Below, in pieces: positions 1 through 10,460 of a stretch of 64,000 nucleotides of DNA. Both the position numbers and the translations under genes were made by a program. The notes below the pieces were generated by a model. The model was given only the letters and a program-made list of their open reading frames with translations. It had not been told where the DNA came from and ran no database searches. This DNA is from Zopfochytrium polystomum (lineage: Eukaryota; Chytridiomycota; Chytridiomycetes; Chytridiales; Chytridiaceae). The number at the start of each line of letters is the position of its first letter. Position 1 is the first letter of the stretch. The DNA is taken from NCBI GenBank assembly GCA_025765615.1, contig JAIVFJ010000001.1, positions 806,001-870,000 on the forward strand, in the 5' to 3' direction.

Positions 1-2
1 CA

Positions 3-1994
3 TCCTCGCCCATCTCTGCAAGCCCATCATCCATCAGGGAAAGGTGTGCCAGCGCTCTTCCGACAACTTCATGGCAATTTCCTTTGGCAGCCGCACTCCG
101 CCGCAACAGAACGCTGACGAAAATAGCGCTTTTTGGACACAGCAGTAGTTGCTCCTCGTGCTGCTCCTCGGGAGCACATGATCTGGTTGGAGCCCTTCGG
201 TACCCGCCGCTGGCAAGCCTATCGCTATTTAATCTTCCAATTGCTGAGGCAACTGCATCTGGGATCCTGGCCTTGTTTTTGCGTGAAGCAAAGCACCTCC
301 GCTTTGTGTCTCTGGATCTTCCACTATGCGGCGTGTCGGCAATACGCACCGTTGCCGACGCAATCTCAAAGGCGCCTCAGATCACCGGCCTGTCGTTACA
401 ATCCTCCCCTCACTCAGGTTCAGTACTACGACCTCTATTTTCATCCTTTGGGCAAGTGGCGCGCCTCACGCGCCTCAAGATAGTTAACACGCACCTTCGG
501 GGATCCCTGCCGGATCTAATCGAAACGCTTCCGCACCTTCCCCCGAGCTTGATGATCCTCAAGTTTGAGCTTGCAAGTCTCCGTGGAAAAGACGCTGTGT
601 CCATCTGTGCTGCGCTCAGAGGAAACGAATTCCTCCGCACACTCAGCTTCGCCAGGAACGAGCTGGACCACATCGGCGGGCGAGCTGTTGCTACGATGCT
701 GCGACATACCGTTCTCACCGAATTAGATCTATCCGCCAACCCACTAGGTGATGCCGGCGTTATACCCATTTTCGAGAATCTCCGTACTGGCGGTACGCTC
801 CGGATTCTTCGACTTTGTGGATGCAAGGTCACCGACGCGTCAGGACCAGTGGTCTGCTCGATGTTGACTTCCTCAGCTGAGGCCGTGTGCTTGTCAGCCC
901 TGCATTTGGACGCCAACCCACTCGCCGCAACATTCGCTGCCGACTTAGCCCGCGGCTTGCGATTCAATACTTCGCTCAGTCAGCTCTCTCTTAACCGCAC
1001 CAACATCGGAAGCCTCGGAGGTGTCTCGCTATCCCACGCTTTCTTTGCAATGTCCAAGTCGCATGGCCTCAACGACACGTTGAGTTTCTTGTCGCTTTCT
1101 GACTGCGGTCTAGGTGACCCAGCGAGCCGCGCCTTGTCGGCTGTCCTAACAGCACTCGGGGCCCGATGCGGGTTACGAAACTTGGACGTCAGCGGAAATC
1201 AAATTTCGGAGGGGTGGCTCTGCCGCTTGGCAAAGGCAGTGGCAAGAACAAGAATCAATGCCTTTGACGTTTCATTTAACCGCAGTATGGCTGTAGACCA
1301 CGTCGACGATGATGAATCCGATAATGACGTCGATAGCGATACAAGCAGCGTTGCTGTCGCTGAGGGCTCTGACGCTTCCGAAGCAGGCGAGGAGGATGAA
1401 CCAGAAAGCGTTTCCGGCAGCACCAATAGCGTCGTATCTGCTTTCCGCGCGGCGACGGCAAACTCCTCGTCGCTCTTTTCGCTCACTCTCGGTCCTGCAC
1501 TCGATGGAATTGTCGCTGCAAACCTTCGACGCAACCGCGCCCTGGTTGAACAAATGACCAAAGGCGTTGCTGCGGTTCTTCGAATCGGGCGAATTCTGGT
1601 TTTCACCGCCGGAGTGTGCAGGCTGCCGCGGGAAATTATGGAAATGGTGATGGAGGAAGTATGGCGGCTGGCTGCTGGACCGGCTAGTGAGTTATTCGAG
1701 AGCGAATACCGAATTTTGCGAGAAGCGGTTACCGATCGCTCCTCAATTGGATGGCTCGTTCCGGATTTCCACGAAATCAGCTGCGCCAATCAAATTCTCA
1801 GACTTTCGAGGAATGTGTGCACTTATCACCACGAAGATGAGTGTGGCGATGGCGAAGAGGAACTTTCTCGATCACAACTGAAGGCGGTGTCTTTTGATGG
1901 AATGGAGCTACTTCGAAAATGCAGATTGTTCATGCGCAGGCGGCACCTGCGTCGATCACATGAACGAACGGGAAGTCGTTCTAAATTATTCTGA
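3..1994 (+). CDS. Leucine-rich-repeat (RNI-like) protein, 5' partial
   Basis: The reading frame is open from the left edge of the window to TGA at 1992-1994, so the start lies upstream; no in-frame ATG is needed near base 84. The N-terminal two thirds carries RNase-inhibitor-type leucine-rich repeats of about 28 residues, for example LTELDLSANPLGDAG, LSALHLDANPL, LSQLSLNRTNIGS, LSFLSLSDCGLGD and LRNLDVSGNQIS. These form a curved protein-interaction surface. An acidic linker (DDDESDNDVDSD, around base 1310) and a Ser-rich stretch follow. The C-terminal region contains a hydrophobic helix reading LPREIMEMVMEEVW, which resembles helices seen in F-box or LRR adaptors but is too short to assign. 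No catalytic motif is visible. Function is unknown; a scaffold or adaptor role is inferred only from the repeat class. The coding region seen has no intron. Confidence 0.75.
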   Translation, partial: SSPISASPSSIRERCASALPTTSWQFPLAAALRRNRTLTKIALFGHSSSCSSCCSSGAHDLVGALRYPPLASLSLFNLPIAEATASGILALFLREAKHLRFVSLDLPLCGVSAIRTVADAISKAPQITGLSLQSSPHSGSVLRPLFSSFGQVARLTRLKIVNTHLRGSLPDLIETLPHLPPSLMILKFELASLRGKDAVSICAALRGNEFLRTLSFARNELDHIGGRAVATMLRHTVLTELDLSANPLGDAGVIPIFENLRTGGTLRILRLCGCKVTDASGPVVCSMLTSSAEAVCLSALHLDANPLAATFAADLARGLRFNTSLSQLSLNRTNIGSLGGVSLSHAFFAMSKSHGLNDTLSFLSLSDCGLGDPASRALSAVLTALGARCGLRNLDVSGNQISEGWLCRLAKAVARTRINAFDVSFNRSMAVDHVDDDESDNDVDSDTSSVAVAEGSDASEAGEEDEPESVSGSTNSVVSAFRAATANSSSLFSLTLGPALDGIVAANLRRNRALVEQMTKGVAAVLRIGRILVFTAGVCRLPREIMEMVMEEVWRLAAGPASELFESEYRILREAVTDRSSIGWLVPDFHEISCANQILRLSRNVCTYHHEDECGDGEEELSRSQLKAVSFDGMELLRKCRLFMRRRHLRRSHERTGSRSKLF

Positions 1995-2916
1995 TTCGGG
2001 GAGTTTTCTCGGTATTATTGGAGGCGGTAGTTTGCGAAACCTTTGCTTTGACGTTTGAGCCTGTTTTGCTGTATATGTTTCATTGCCGATTGCTGAGTTG
2101 GCGGTGAGAATGGTTATTGCTGGGACATTTCGTGTTCAAAAATCTGGTGGTCCTTGTTGGGTAGGAAAGATCAAGGTTGGTAACACTGGCCACAACTCCC
2201 TGCCGAGATACCGGCGCGAAAACTCCCGATGTTACCCTTCCCGATCTGCGGAGACGATCAATCCCAGATACTACCTCTGCAGATCGAGGCCAGTTTGTGT
2301 GCGTACTTTTTCGCCGATTGTCACTGCCGTCGCGTCGCTGTTTCCCCACAACGTTGCACCGCGCGATGCCGTCCTTCGGATTCGCAGATCGTCGGGGCAA
2401 GAGTCTGCGATCGGTGACAAAAGGTGCCGGCGATGCGCGCTTCTGGACCCCCGACGTCAAACTCCTTGTTTTTGCGAAATGAATTGGTGTGGCCTCGCAT
2501 CGTCGTAGTCGTGGCCAACGGAACCACCAGTGGCCACACTGGTTGGGAAAAATTGAAACGTACATCGGATGCGACGTTTCATTACTTGCGAACAGTTCGC
2601 TCAATAGCAGTGCCCTCGCCATTCAGTGGGATCATCAATGTCTTGCTGGAATCTCATTGGGCACTCTTGCCGAAGATGCCGCTGCGCCACATTGGCCAGC
2701 ACGCTTATCATCATTTTTAATTTCTCGTCAACTCCTCGCGACTGCCAATAAGCCCATTCCGCCCTACTTCACCGATCGGAGAGCCTTGTTCTAATGCTGT
2801 TTTCCATTTAGCAACTGAGGCGCCGAACGGAGAGATTCAGTGTGGGACCGCCCTGGAGTACGTCGCCTCGTCGTACCAGTGCTCAACTCACTCAGTTCAT
2901 CACTAGCTAGCGCCCG
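1995..2916. other. Intergenic region, no gene recognised
   Basis: Short overlapping frames occur on both strands (up to 180 codons on the minus strand at 2080-2622) but none resembles a known family or has convincing splice structure. The 3' part presumably carries the VPS11 promoter. Confidence 0.5.
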
Positions 2917-5900
2917 ATGGTCGTCTCGGCAAGGTCATCATCCTTCGGGTTGGCATCCCCATCCCTTAGTGGGTCTGGAGGGATGCCCTCGCCAGGAAGA
3001 GCAGCGTCCCTACCGAATCCGGCGCCACCAAAGCCGCCGGCTCCAGAGTGGCGCGCCTTCTCTTTCTTCGACAAAGAACTCGTTGTCGATGCGGAGGACC
3101 CGCAAAAGCCGCCGGCTTGGCTTCAGGTTTGACTTGCATTCATAAACAACTGCAACAAATCTCAACCTTGTTGACTCTGGTTTTACAGGAGATGGACGTG
3201 ACAGTCATTTCCGGTGGCCGAGGGTCGCTCTTCTTTGGCGATGTCGTCGGAGGTGTTTATATCGTCAATCACAGCCTGACTGTCATTTTCTCGTTCCAAG
3301 CGTTCTCGGGGCCTGTCACGCACCTCAAAGTCATGAGGAACAAGAATATACTCGTTGCTATTGGTGTACGTCCAGCTTCCCTTTGTTATTGACGCTTACC
3401 CCCTTCTTTGAAGGATGACGATGGTGGCGTGCCGGTCATGAAAGTGTGGAACCTTGACAAGCTGGACACTGAAACAAAAGTCCCGTCACTCATAAGGTCC
3501 ATGAAGATCCAGCACAACAACAAAATCTTTCCAGTATGTCAAGTTGTGGGTGTCTGCCTCGAATGCTGATCAAACCCTTTCCAGGTTACTGCGCTCGCTG
3601 TACTTGAAAGTATGGCGCAGGCGGCCATTGGCCTCGAGAATGGTGTTGTTTTGGTCATGCGGGGAGATCTCTCGCGAGCGAAAATCATCAATACTAAGGC
3701 AGTTCATGAGGGAAGCGAACCAGTTACTGGTGAGTTGGGTTGTGGCGCGGCTTGTCCGAAGGTCTCCACACTGACTGAGCTTTCATCCTAGGTCTTGGAT
3801 TCAATGAAGATGGGAAGAGCATCAACCTTTATGTGGTAACTTTGGCAAGGACCCTCATAATTTGCACCACCAACAAAGATGCGACTGTAAGTTTTGCTCC
3901 GACCGCCTCCTTTTTCCGGTCCAGCGCCAATGTAACATCATTTCGTTTTCAGACAACCCTTGAAGACCAGGGTTCGGAAATGAACTGCTCCATGGCGACA
4001 CCAGAAGACCAGGGTCAACACATGGTCATTGGAAAGAAGGAGGTTAGCATTTTGCAGAGGAAGAATCTAGTCGATGGCTTAATCATTAAAATGTTTCCAT
4101 GAATGCAACCAGGCCGTCTACTTTTATGGACCAGACGGCCGTGGCCCCTGTTTCATTATTGACAGTAGGTTTCCCCTTTTCGCTCGGTGACAGCTGATTC
4201 GTTTTGCAGGTGAAAAAGTGTCCATGACGTGGTTCCGAAATTATCTGGCCGTCGTCTCCAAGCCGCCTTCACGCCCGCAAATTCGTGCCTCTTTGGACTT
4301 GATGGGTGGCTCAGCATCTGCTCTGGTTGCCGCTGCCGCTGCGGCTGCTCATGCCGATGACATGGACGACGAGCGCCACGGAACGGTTCTGACACTGTAC
4401 GATCTAAAGAGCAAATTCGTTGCTTTCCAAGGTTCTTTTGGTGCCGGAGAGTGGGATCACGGCGAATTTGGATCGAGCAAGCTGGGAAGTGAGAGGCAGG
4501 CCATTCCAATCCGATGCGTTGCAAGCGAGTGGGGACAGCTGTTTGTTACAACGGCAGATCGCAAGGTAGAACTGTTTGTTTCGAGTTTAGCAGCCTTTTT
4601 CTCTTGCTGACGTTTTCCAAAGATGTACCGCATCGAGGAGAAAGACTTAACGAGCAAGCTCGACCTCCTTTACCGCAAAAACATGTACAGCCTCGCATTG
4701 AGCATCGTCTCTTCCAGCAGCACAGCGGTTATTAGCGAGGATTTGCTGATGAGACCAAGCCGCCAACAAAAACCCGACAAGGATTACGACGCTGCAACTG
4801 TCAAGGAAATCCACAAGCGGTACGGCGACTGGCTGTACTCCAAGTCTGATTACGATGCAGCCATGATTCAGTACCAACAGACGATTGGCTATTTGGAGCC
4901 GTCATACGTGATTCGGAAGTTCCTAGATGCCGAGCGGCTGCAGAACTTGACTTCGTTTCTCCAGTCCCTCCACGAGGTCGAAGGCGGGCGCTTGGCCAAC
5001 GCAGATCACACCACTCTCCTCATCAATTGCTACACGAAGCTGAAGGATGGTCGGCGGCTCGACGAGTTCATCAAGCGTGAAGAGGTTGTCTTTGACGCGG
5101 ACACTGCCATTCGGGTCTGCCGCACTGCCCATTATTTCGATCACGCCCTGTGGCTGTCTGAACGGTTCAACAACCACGAGCAGTACCTGCACATCCAGGT
5201 GGAGGACAGAAAGAACTTCGTTGAGGCCGTTGCATACGTCTCTCGACTTCCTCTGATTGACCAAGAACGGGAGCTGAAGCGGTACGGCGCTGTGCTGGTC
5301 GACCAGCTTCCATCCGAAATGACGGACGTTCTGGTGCGGATATGCACCCCGGAGTCAGCGCGCCCCAGTATTGCCACCGGCAGCGAAGATTCGCTGCTGC
5401 CAGCCGCGAAGCACATTTTATACCCGGAGGAGTTCCTCCATCTCTTTGTCGGAACCTCGGAGTGGTGCATCACGTTCTTGGAGAGAGTGCTGGAGTCGAG
5501 GTGGGGAATATCTGGAGCGAAAGGGAAGAAGAAAGCTAGCGAGCCTGTCGCCCCTGGACCAACCGCACCCGCGGCGAATGGCTCCAAGTCGGACCTCGAG
5601 AGCCGAGACGAGCTGAGCTTGAAGATTGTGTGCAATACCCTTTTCGAGCTCTATCTGGATAATGTGGATCCAGTGAGTTTCTTATCTTGAGCTTACAATG
5701 TGCTCCTTGGACGAAACACTAAAGTTTGTTGCGCTTGGTTTGCAGGCAGCAGGCGGCCATGTGTCATCCGTCAATGAGCAGAAGACTTTGAGCTTGCTCA
5801 AGAATCCAAAAGTGAGTGAATGAGTTATGCAAGACAGGCTGCTCAGCAAATGACCGTTTGTCTGAATACAGGCAATTTACGACGCCGATCACACGCTGGT

Positions 5901-6992
5901 CATGTGTGAGCTTCGCGGGTTCCAGGATGGTATATTGCTCCTGTTGGAAAAAATGAATAGGTTTGCAGTACAATGTTAGCTTCCGACTCCCCTATTGAAT
6001 GCCTGTCATTATTCCCACCATAGATACGAAGATGTCATGAGGTTTCACATGGAAAACAACAATTACGCGAGTGTTATCGCAACGTGCCGGCAGCATGGGT
6101 AAAGTCTTCGTAGAATGACAACGCCGTCGTTTATAACAACTCTCACAGCGACAAGGACAAGGGATTGTGGTCGCAAGCCCTGACCTACTTTGCGGACAAG
6201 GTTGCATCGGACGAATCCTCTCAGGAAGCTAGCCAGGAGCTTGCCGAGGTTTTAGATGTTATCGACCGAAAGAGCATCATGCCTCCCTTGGAAGTTATCC
6301 AGATTGTTGCAAAAAACCGAGCGGTGACGATTGGCATGGTTCGCCAGTACTTGGTTCGGAGGATGGAGACGGAGCAGCGCGCCATTGAAGAGGTAACATT
6401 CTTCTCCATTTTTCGCCTTGCATCGAAAGGATCCTCGCTCCTACATCTGAACCCACCATCTACCTTGCCACAAAAAAAATTATAGGCACGAAAGCTTTCT
6501 GCCTCCTACCGGCAAGAGACTGCCAAAATGAAGGCCCAAATCGAAGAGCTCAAGTCAACCGCGATCGTCTTTCAAGCGTCCAAGTGCTCGCTGTGCACCC
6601 TTCCCCTCGAGCTGCCGACCGCCCACTTCATGTGCCGGCACAGCTTCCACGCACGCTGCTTAAGCGACCACCTCGCCGGCGCCGGCGCGATCGATGCCGT
6701 CGGCCAGGGTGACTGCCCGCGCTGTGCGCCGGAACACCAGATGGTCTTGGATATGCTGCAAAACCAGGCTGAGACGGCGACGAGGTTTGATTTGCTGAAA
6801 AAGAAGGTTTGTCATTTTGCGCTTTCCTATTTTTGTGGATATCCACTGCCTTTGTCTGGATGACCACTTACCGATTCCATCCTCCCTCCACCCTATGCTT
6901 ATAACCGCACGCTCCAGCTGGACGGACGGTCCGACGACCGATACGCAGTGATCGCGGAATACCTGGGGAAGAATATTTTTGGGGCTGTCTAA
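2917..6992 (+). CDS. VPS11: Vps11/Pep5, core subunit of HOPS and CORVET tethering complexes
   Basis: Fifteen exons join in frame to about 1054 residues: 2917-3126, 3189-3365, 3414-3533, 3585-3729, 3792-3886, 3953-4042, 4113-4164, 4210-4565, 4623-5672, 5746-5811, 5872-5960, 6024-6098, 6149-6392, 6486-6806, 6918-6992. All introns are GT-AG and 45-127 bases long. Family landmarks appear in order: FFDKEL near the start, the N-terminal beta-propeller (SGGRGSLFFGD, VKVWNLDK), the clathrin-repeat solenoid (LEPSYVIRKFLDA, NADHTTLLINCYTKLKD), FQDGILLL, and MPPLEVIQIVAKN. A short coiled coil and a RING-H2 finger follow near residue 957 (CSLC...CRHSFHARCL...CPRC). Vps11 bridges the vacuolar/endosomal tethering complexes, and its RING binds partner subunits. 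The ATG at 2917 gives a Ser/Pro-rich leader; the in-frame ATG at 2983 is an alternative start. Length and domain order are normal for the family. Confidence 0.95.
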
Positions 6993-7704
6993 AGTTTTTC
7001 GCCCACTATTTTTTCCGATTTTGGGCTGGTGTTACTTTACCCTACCGCACTGCCTTCTATTTTTCTCGTTCTGTTGCTGGTGATGAATATGCAAACTATC
7101 GGCGGGTGTGCTGCCAAAATCATACAAGGGTTTTGCGCAGCGCATTTATTCAGAATGGAGTCGTTTGCAGGGCCGGCCAGCAAAGGACAAAACCCATTGA
7201 CAAAAAGAAAAGCAAATAGCGCATTTCAAGCATTCGACTCCCGCAGATCGGACCGCGCAAACGAGCGTCGCTTACCCGCCTCGCTCTACTCTCCCGCAGC
7301 AAAAAAAAAAAAAGAAAGAAAGCAAAAAAAAGAAAAGTCCCCTTTGCAGTCAAGAAATGTGCGCACTTTGCGCGACGCAAAAAGTGCCTTCATCCTCTCG
7401 TTCCTTTGCGTGTCCCTTGGCTCGCACCATTTGCGGGGATGGAGAATGGGGAAAGGGAAGTTTACATTTTGCAAAACAATTGATGTAGACGCAGGTCCCA
7501 TCGGCGGTATTTCATTGCGCTCGCCCTGTGTTTCTGCGAACGCTTTCAACTTGCGCTCCCAATTCAATATTGACTTTTAGGCCCGCAAAGAAATGAAAAG
7601 GCCGCACCGGCTTTGAAAAAGAGATGAATTGCATTTCAGCGCTGATAAAAGTATTGACGAAGAAATAATACGTATCAAACTTTACAACTCCATGGCTTAC
7701 TACC
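6993..7704. other. Intergenic region with A-rich tract
   Basis: No supported gene. An A-rich run lies near 7299-7340. The region separates VPS11 from tRNA-Ser. Confidence 0.5.
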
Positions 7705-7786
7705 GACAACGTGGCCGAGCGGTTAAGGCGACAGACTCGAAATCTGTTACTCTCTGGGTGCGCAGGTTCGAGTCCTGCCGTTGTCG
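7705..7786 (+). tRNA. tRNA-Ser (anticodon CGA)
   Basis: Cloverleaf of 82 bases. The acceptor strands GACAACG and CGTTGTC pair fully. The D-arm TGGCCGAGCGGTTAAGGCG, the anticodon stem ACAGA/TCTGT with loop CTCGAAA, a long class II variable arm and the T-arm GCAGGTTCGAGTCCTGC are all present. Anticodon CGA with a long variable arm is diagnostic of serine. No intron is visible. Confidence 0.95.
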
Positions 7787-8132
7787 CGAGACTATATCGC
7801 TTTATGATTTTTTAATTTGTCTTTTTCGAAATTGGCCTCCTTACGAGCAATCGATCAGTTGCAAAATTGTTGACGAGTCGCAGCCTGTGCAGTCCCGTCA
7901 TCCTTTGGAGTCGTCTCATAACGTCTTGGTGGAGGTCTGTACCTGTCACAACACTACCACGGAATAAAAATGATATTTGATGATCTCAGCATTATTTATT
8001 GAAGTATTGAGGAACAAGAGGATTGTTCAATCTGAAATCGCGCTAAATGTCAATGTCCCGCTGTATAGCCGTCAGGATGGCAAGTGGTAAGTTGAGTACA
8101 ACAGCCAGGAATGGGTCTGCAACACAGGCGCA
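7787..8132. other. Intergenic, nothing recognised
   Basis: AT-rich spacer with a short frame of no known similarity. A T-rich stretch just after the tRNA could serve as a Pol III terminator. Confidence 0.4.
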
Positions 8133-9868
8133 TTACACTGAAGACCGAGGAAAAAAATACGGTGTCGAGCGACTAGTGTTTTTGTGCTCACAAACCGAAA
8201 TCCCATAAGCATCCGCAAACCCGCCCACTTTCCCGCTGCTCCGCTCCTGCATCACCCACCGCCCCACTTTCGCCGCCTCCGCCTTACTATCTCCCACAAC
8301 ATCCAGCGGCAGCGTGTGCCCCAGTGCGGAGTGCGGCACCGAGCTCCCGGGTCACCAACCAACGCTGCTGCCTCGGCACGTCCCGCGTCGACGCGATCCG
8401 CAAGGCGAGATCCACCACAAAGAACGCCAGCACAGCGCGCCGGCCCGCGCGGGACTTGTCCGCCGGCGCGAACGGCTCCACGTGGCGCTGGTGAAAGTTG
8501 GGAAACGCCCACAGCGGGCGCCTCGCGCGGCCCGAACGCCGCTGACCCTGACGCGATCGTCTTTCAACTTGAGTTCAGGCGCCTGGGTTTCGAATCCAGA
8601 GGCGCTGGTACCTGTCCTGCTCGTACGGAAACCGCGGTTCGCGGAACGCGTGTCGGAACGTCACCCTTGAGTTCGGCGATGTTGTCGAGGTTGTAGTGCC
8701 GTCGCCGCGATCGGGACATCCCCAGGTGCAACTTGCCACCACCGTAAGACGGTCGCTCCGGAGGTAAGGCGAATCGGACATCTTCACAATCACCTGAAGC
8801 GTTCTGTTCCTGAGGTTTTGCGGATGCAGCGACATCGGTGACGACTTATATTTCGACGAGAAGCGTGGGAGGTTGACTGCACGGTGCATGCACTCGTACC
8901 CCTACCGGTCGTACACTGAGATCCACCCGCTGGTGTCGGCTGCCAACATCTCCAGCGTCGTCGCGCTCCCGAAGCGAGTTGACACGAAAACGTGCTTCCG
9001 ACCTTTTGGTATCTTCGGTAAGCTGCTTTCAGAGTACGACGCTCTGTGTCGCCGACCGTTGGGCACAGCCTGCGCAGATCCGATGGCGCACTGGAGCATC
9101 GGAAGAATGCGCCCAAAGGCCTCCTTTATGGCGTGCACGAGCTCAGGGTGCCCCTTTTCATCCAGCTTGTTGATGTACGATTCAATGGCAACCGCGCCGT
9201 TTGGTAGCGACGCGGAACTGGAGGACAGCGTGTGGCCGAAGCAGAGCGGAAGGGACGGACCAGGTCCAGAACCAACGCGTCCGATCCCGGATGCCAACGT
9301 TCCGCCTCCAGCGATTTCGCGATCCTGCGGCGGAGGGCCTCTGGGACGACGTTGCCCGACACCATGACGCCATGCGACGCGGTGCGCCACTCGACGGGCC
9401 TCGTCCGCGCACCGCAGCGTCGTGTATCTCAGCATCGCCCGCGCGGCGATATCCGTCAACTCCCCGACCATAAACACGCTGTCAGCCCTGGCCGACTCGC
9501 GACGCGTAGTCTTTCGCTCTCGGGGGAACTCGATCGGGCGTCCGCAGTTCGGCAAACGTGTGGGTGGGATCGTGGGGGACGGCGGGGTCGGCGAAGCAAG
9601 TGGTGCACAGTTCGAAGGCGAGGCGGGCAGGTGCGACAGGCGAAGCGCCGGTGTCAGTGTCGGGGGAGGCGGAGGCGGCGGCGGCTTGCAGAGGGAGCTT
9701 GCGCGACCAGTCAGTCTTGGATCCGAGCGCGGCAGAGGAGGGGAAGGAAGAAAAGGAGGAGGAAGCGGAGGAGGTGGAGGAGGCGTCGTCGGCATTGCGG
9801 GTGGACAAGGGCGGTGGTCCAGGACTCAAGCCATCAATGGACGAGAACAAATTTAAAGAAGTGATCAT
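8133..9868 (-). pseudogene. DUF4246-family protein, reading frame broken several times
   Basis: Reading the minus strand, a DUF4246 domain appears in order but spread over all three frames. The pieces are ARAMLRYTTL..ADEARR, then SGNVVPEALRRRIAKSLEAE and RWHPGSDALVLDLVRP, then LCFGHTLSS and AIESYINKLDEKGHPEL, then NRTLQVIVKMSD, HYNLDNIAELKG, RFPYEQDRYQRL, AFPNFHQRHVEPFAPAD and VVDLALRIASTRDVPRQQRW. The tail is KVGRWVMQERSSGK. ATG at 9868 opens a Ser/Pro-rich leader. At least five frame changes are needed, near 9500, 9390, 9250, 8900-8700 and 8340, with no introns that could explain them. The family's usual WHxEG segment before the HYNLDN piece is not preserved. DUF4246 proteins are common in fungi and of unknown function. 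Either a decaying gene or accumulated indel errors; decay is likelier given the number of shifts. Confidence 0.75.
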
Positions 9869-10106
9869 GAGGAGTTCGTGCGTGCGCAGTTCTTAGAGTT
9901 CAGTTCTTGGCAGTTCCGACTGACTCTGCACAAATGGAAAGCAAGGAAGTGGCGGTGGTAGAGGAGGAGGAGCTGGTGGAGGAGGGGTACACGAGGAACG
10001 TGAGCTCAGCAGTTAGCAAGGAAGGGCAGACATTTCGAGATCATCAAAACAATGTGAGGATTTTCACTTTATCGAACGAAACCAGTAGAGGTCTGCAATA
10101 TTCAAG
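9869..10106. other. Short intergenic region
   Basis: Spacer between the DUF4246 start and the tRNA-Gly. An open frame runs through it and into the tRNA, so it is not a credible gene. Confidence 0.4.
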
Positions 10107-10177
10107 TGCAACAGCCGGGAATCGGACCCGGGTCTACCGCGTGGCAGGCGATAATTCTACCACTGAACCACTGTTGC
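10107..10177 (-). tRNA. tRNA-Gly (anticodon GCC)
   Basis: Minus-strand cloverleaf of 71 bases. The acceptor GCAACAG pairs with CTGTTGC and the discriminator is A. The D-arm TGGTTCAGTGGTAGAA, anticodon loop around GCC and T-arm CCGGGTCCGATTCCCGG are all intact. The gene is intronless. Confidence 0.95.
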
Positions 10178-10460
10178 TTCAGCGTTCGATAAATTGTTTT
10201 ATACTTGTATTTATTTTGATTGATTTAGCGAAAAATGGATCACATAACTGGTTGCCAAATCCAGAGGCAACCAAGTCCATGCTTCAAAAACGAGAGAGCC
10301 TGCAGGGAAGCCTTTTATACGAAAGATTTACTGAAGTAAAAGACAATAAAGAAGAAGGAAAGGAACGAAACGAAAGGGAGCGCGAACCAGCAAATAGTTT
10401 GACAGTTAACGAGCTAAAACTAGTGCCGACATCACGCTGGGCTCACCACGAGCCCACCAC
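10178..10460. other. Intergenic, 3' side of the repeat-protein gene
   Basis: AT-richer spacer between tRNA-Gly and the stop codon of the minus-strand repeat-protein gene. No gene recognised. Confidence 0.4.

Noticed and set aside
34..216. Minus-strand frame ending RLPKEIAMKLSEERW, similar to the LRR protein's own LPREIMEMVMEEVW
   Set aside because: It is antisense to the LRR gene; the likeness is short and probably chance.
8570..8605. T-arm-like GGGTTTCGAATCC sequence
   Set aside because: No acceptor, D or anticodon arm; it lies within the DUF4246 coding remnant.
10300..10345. GCCTTTTAT loop resembling the U5 snRNA invariant loop
   Set aside because: No pairing stem and no Sm site around it.
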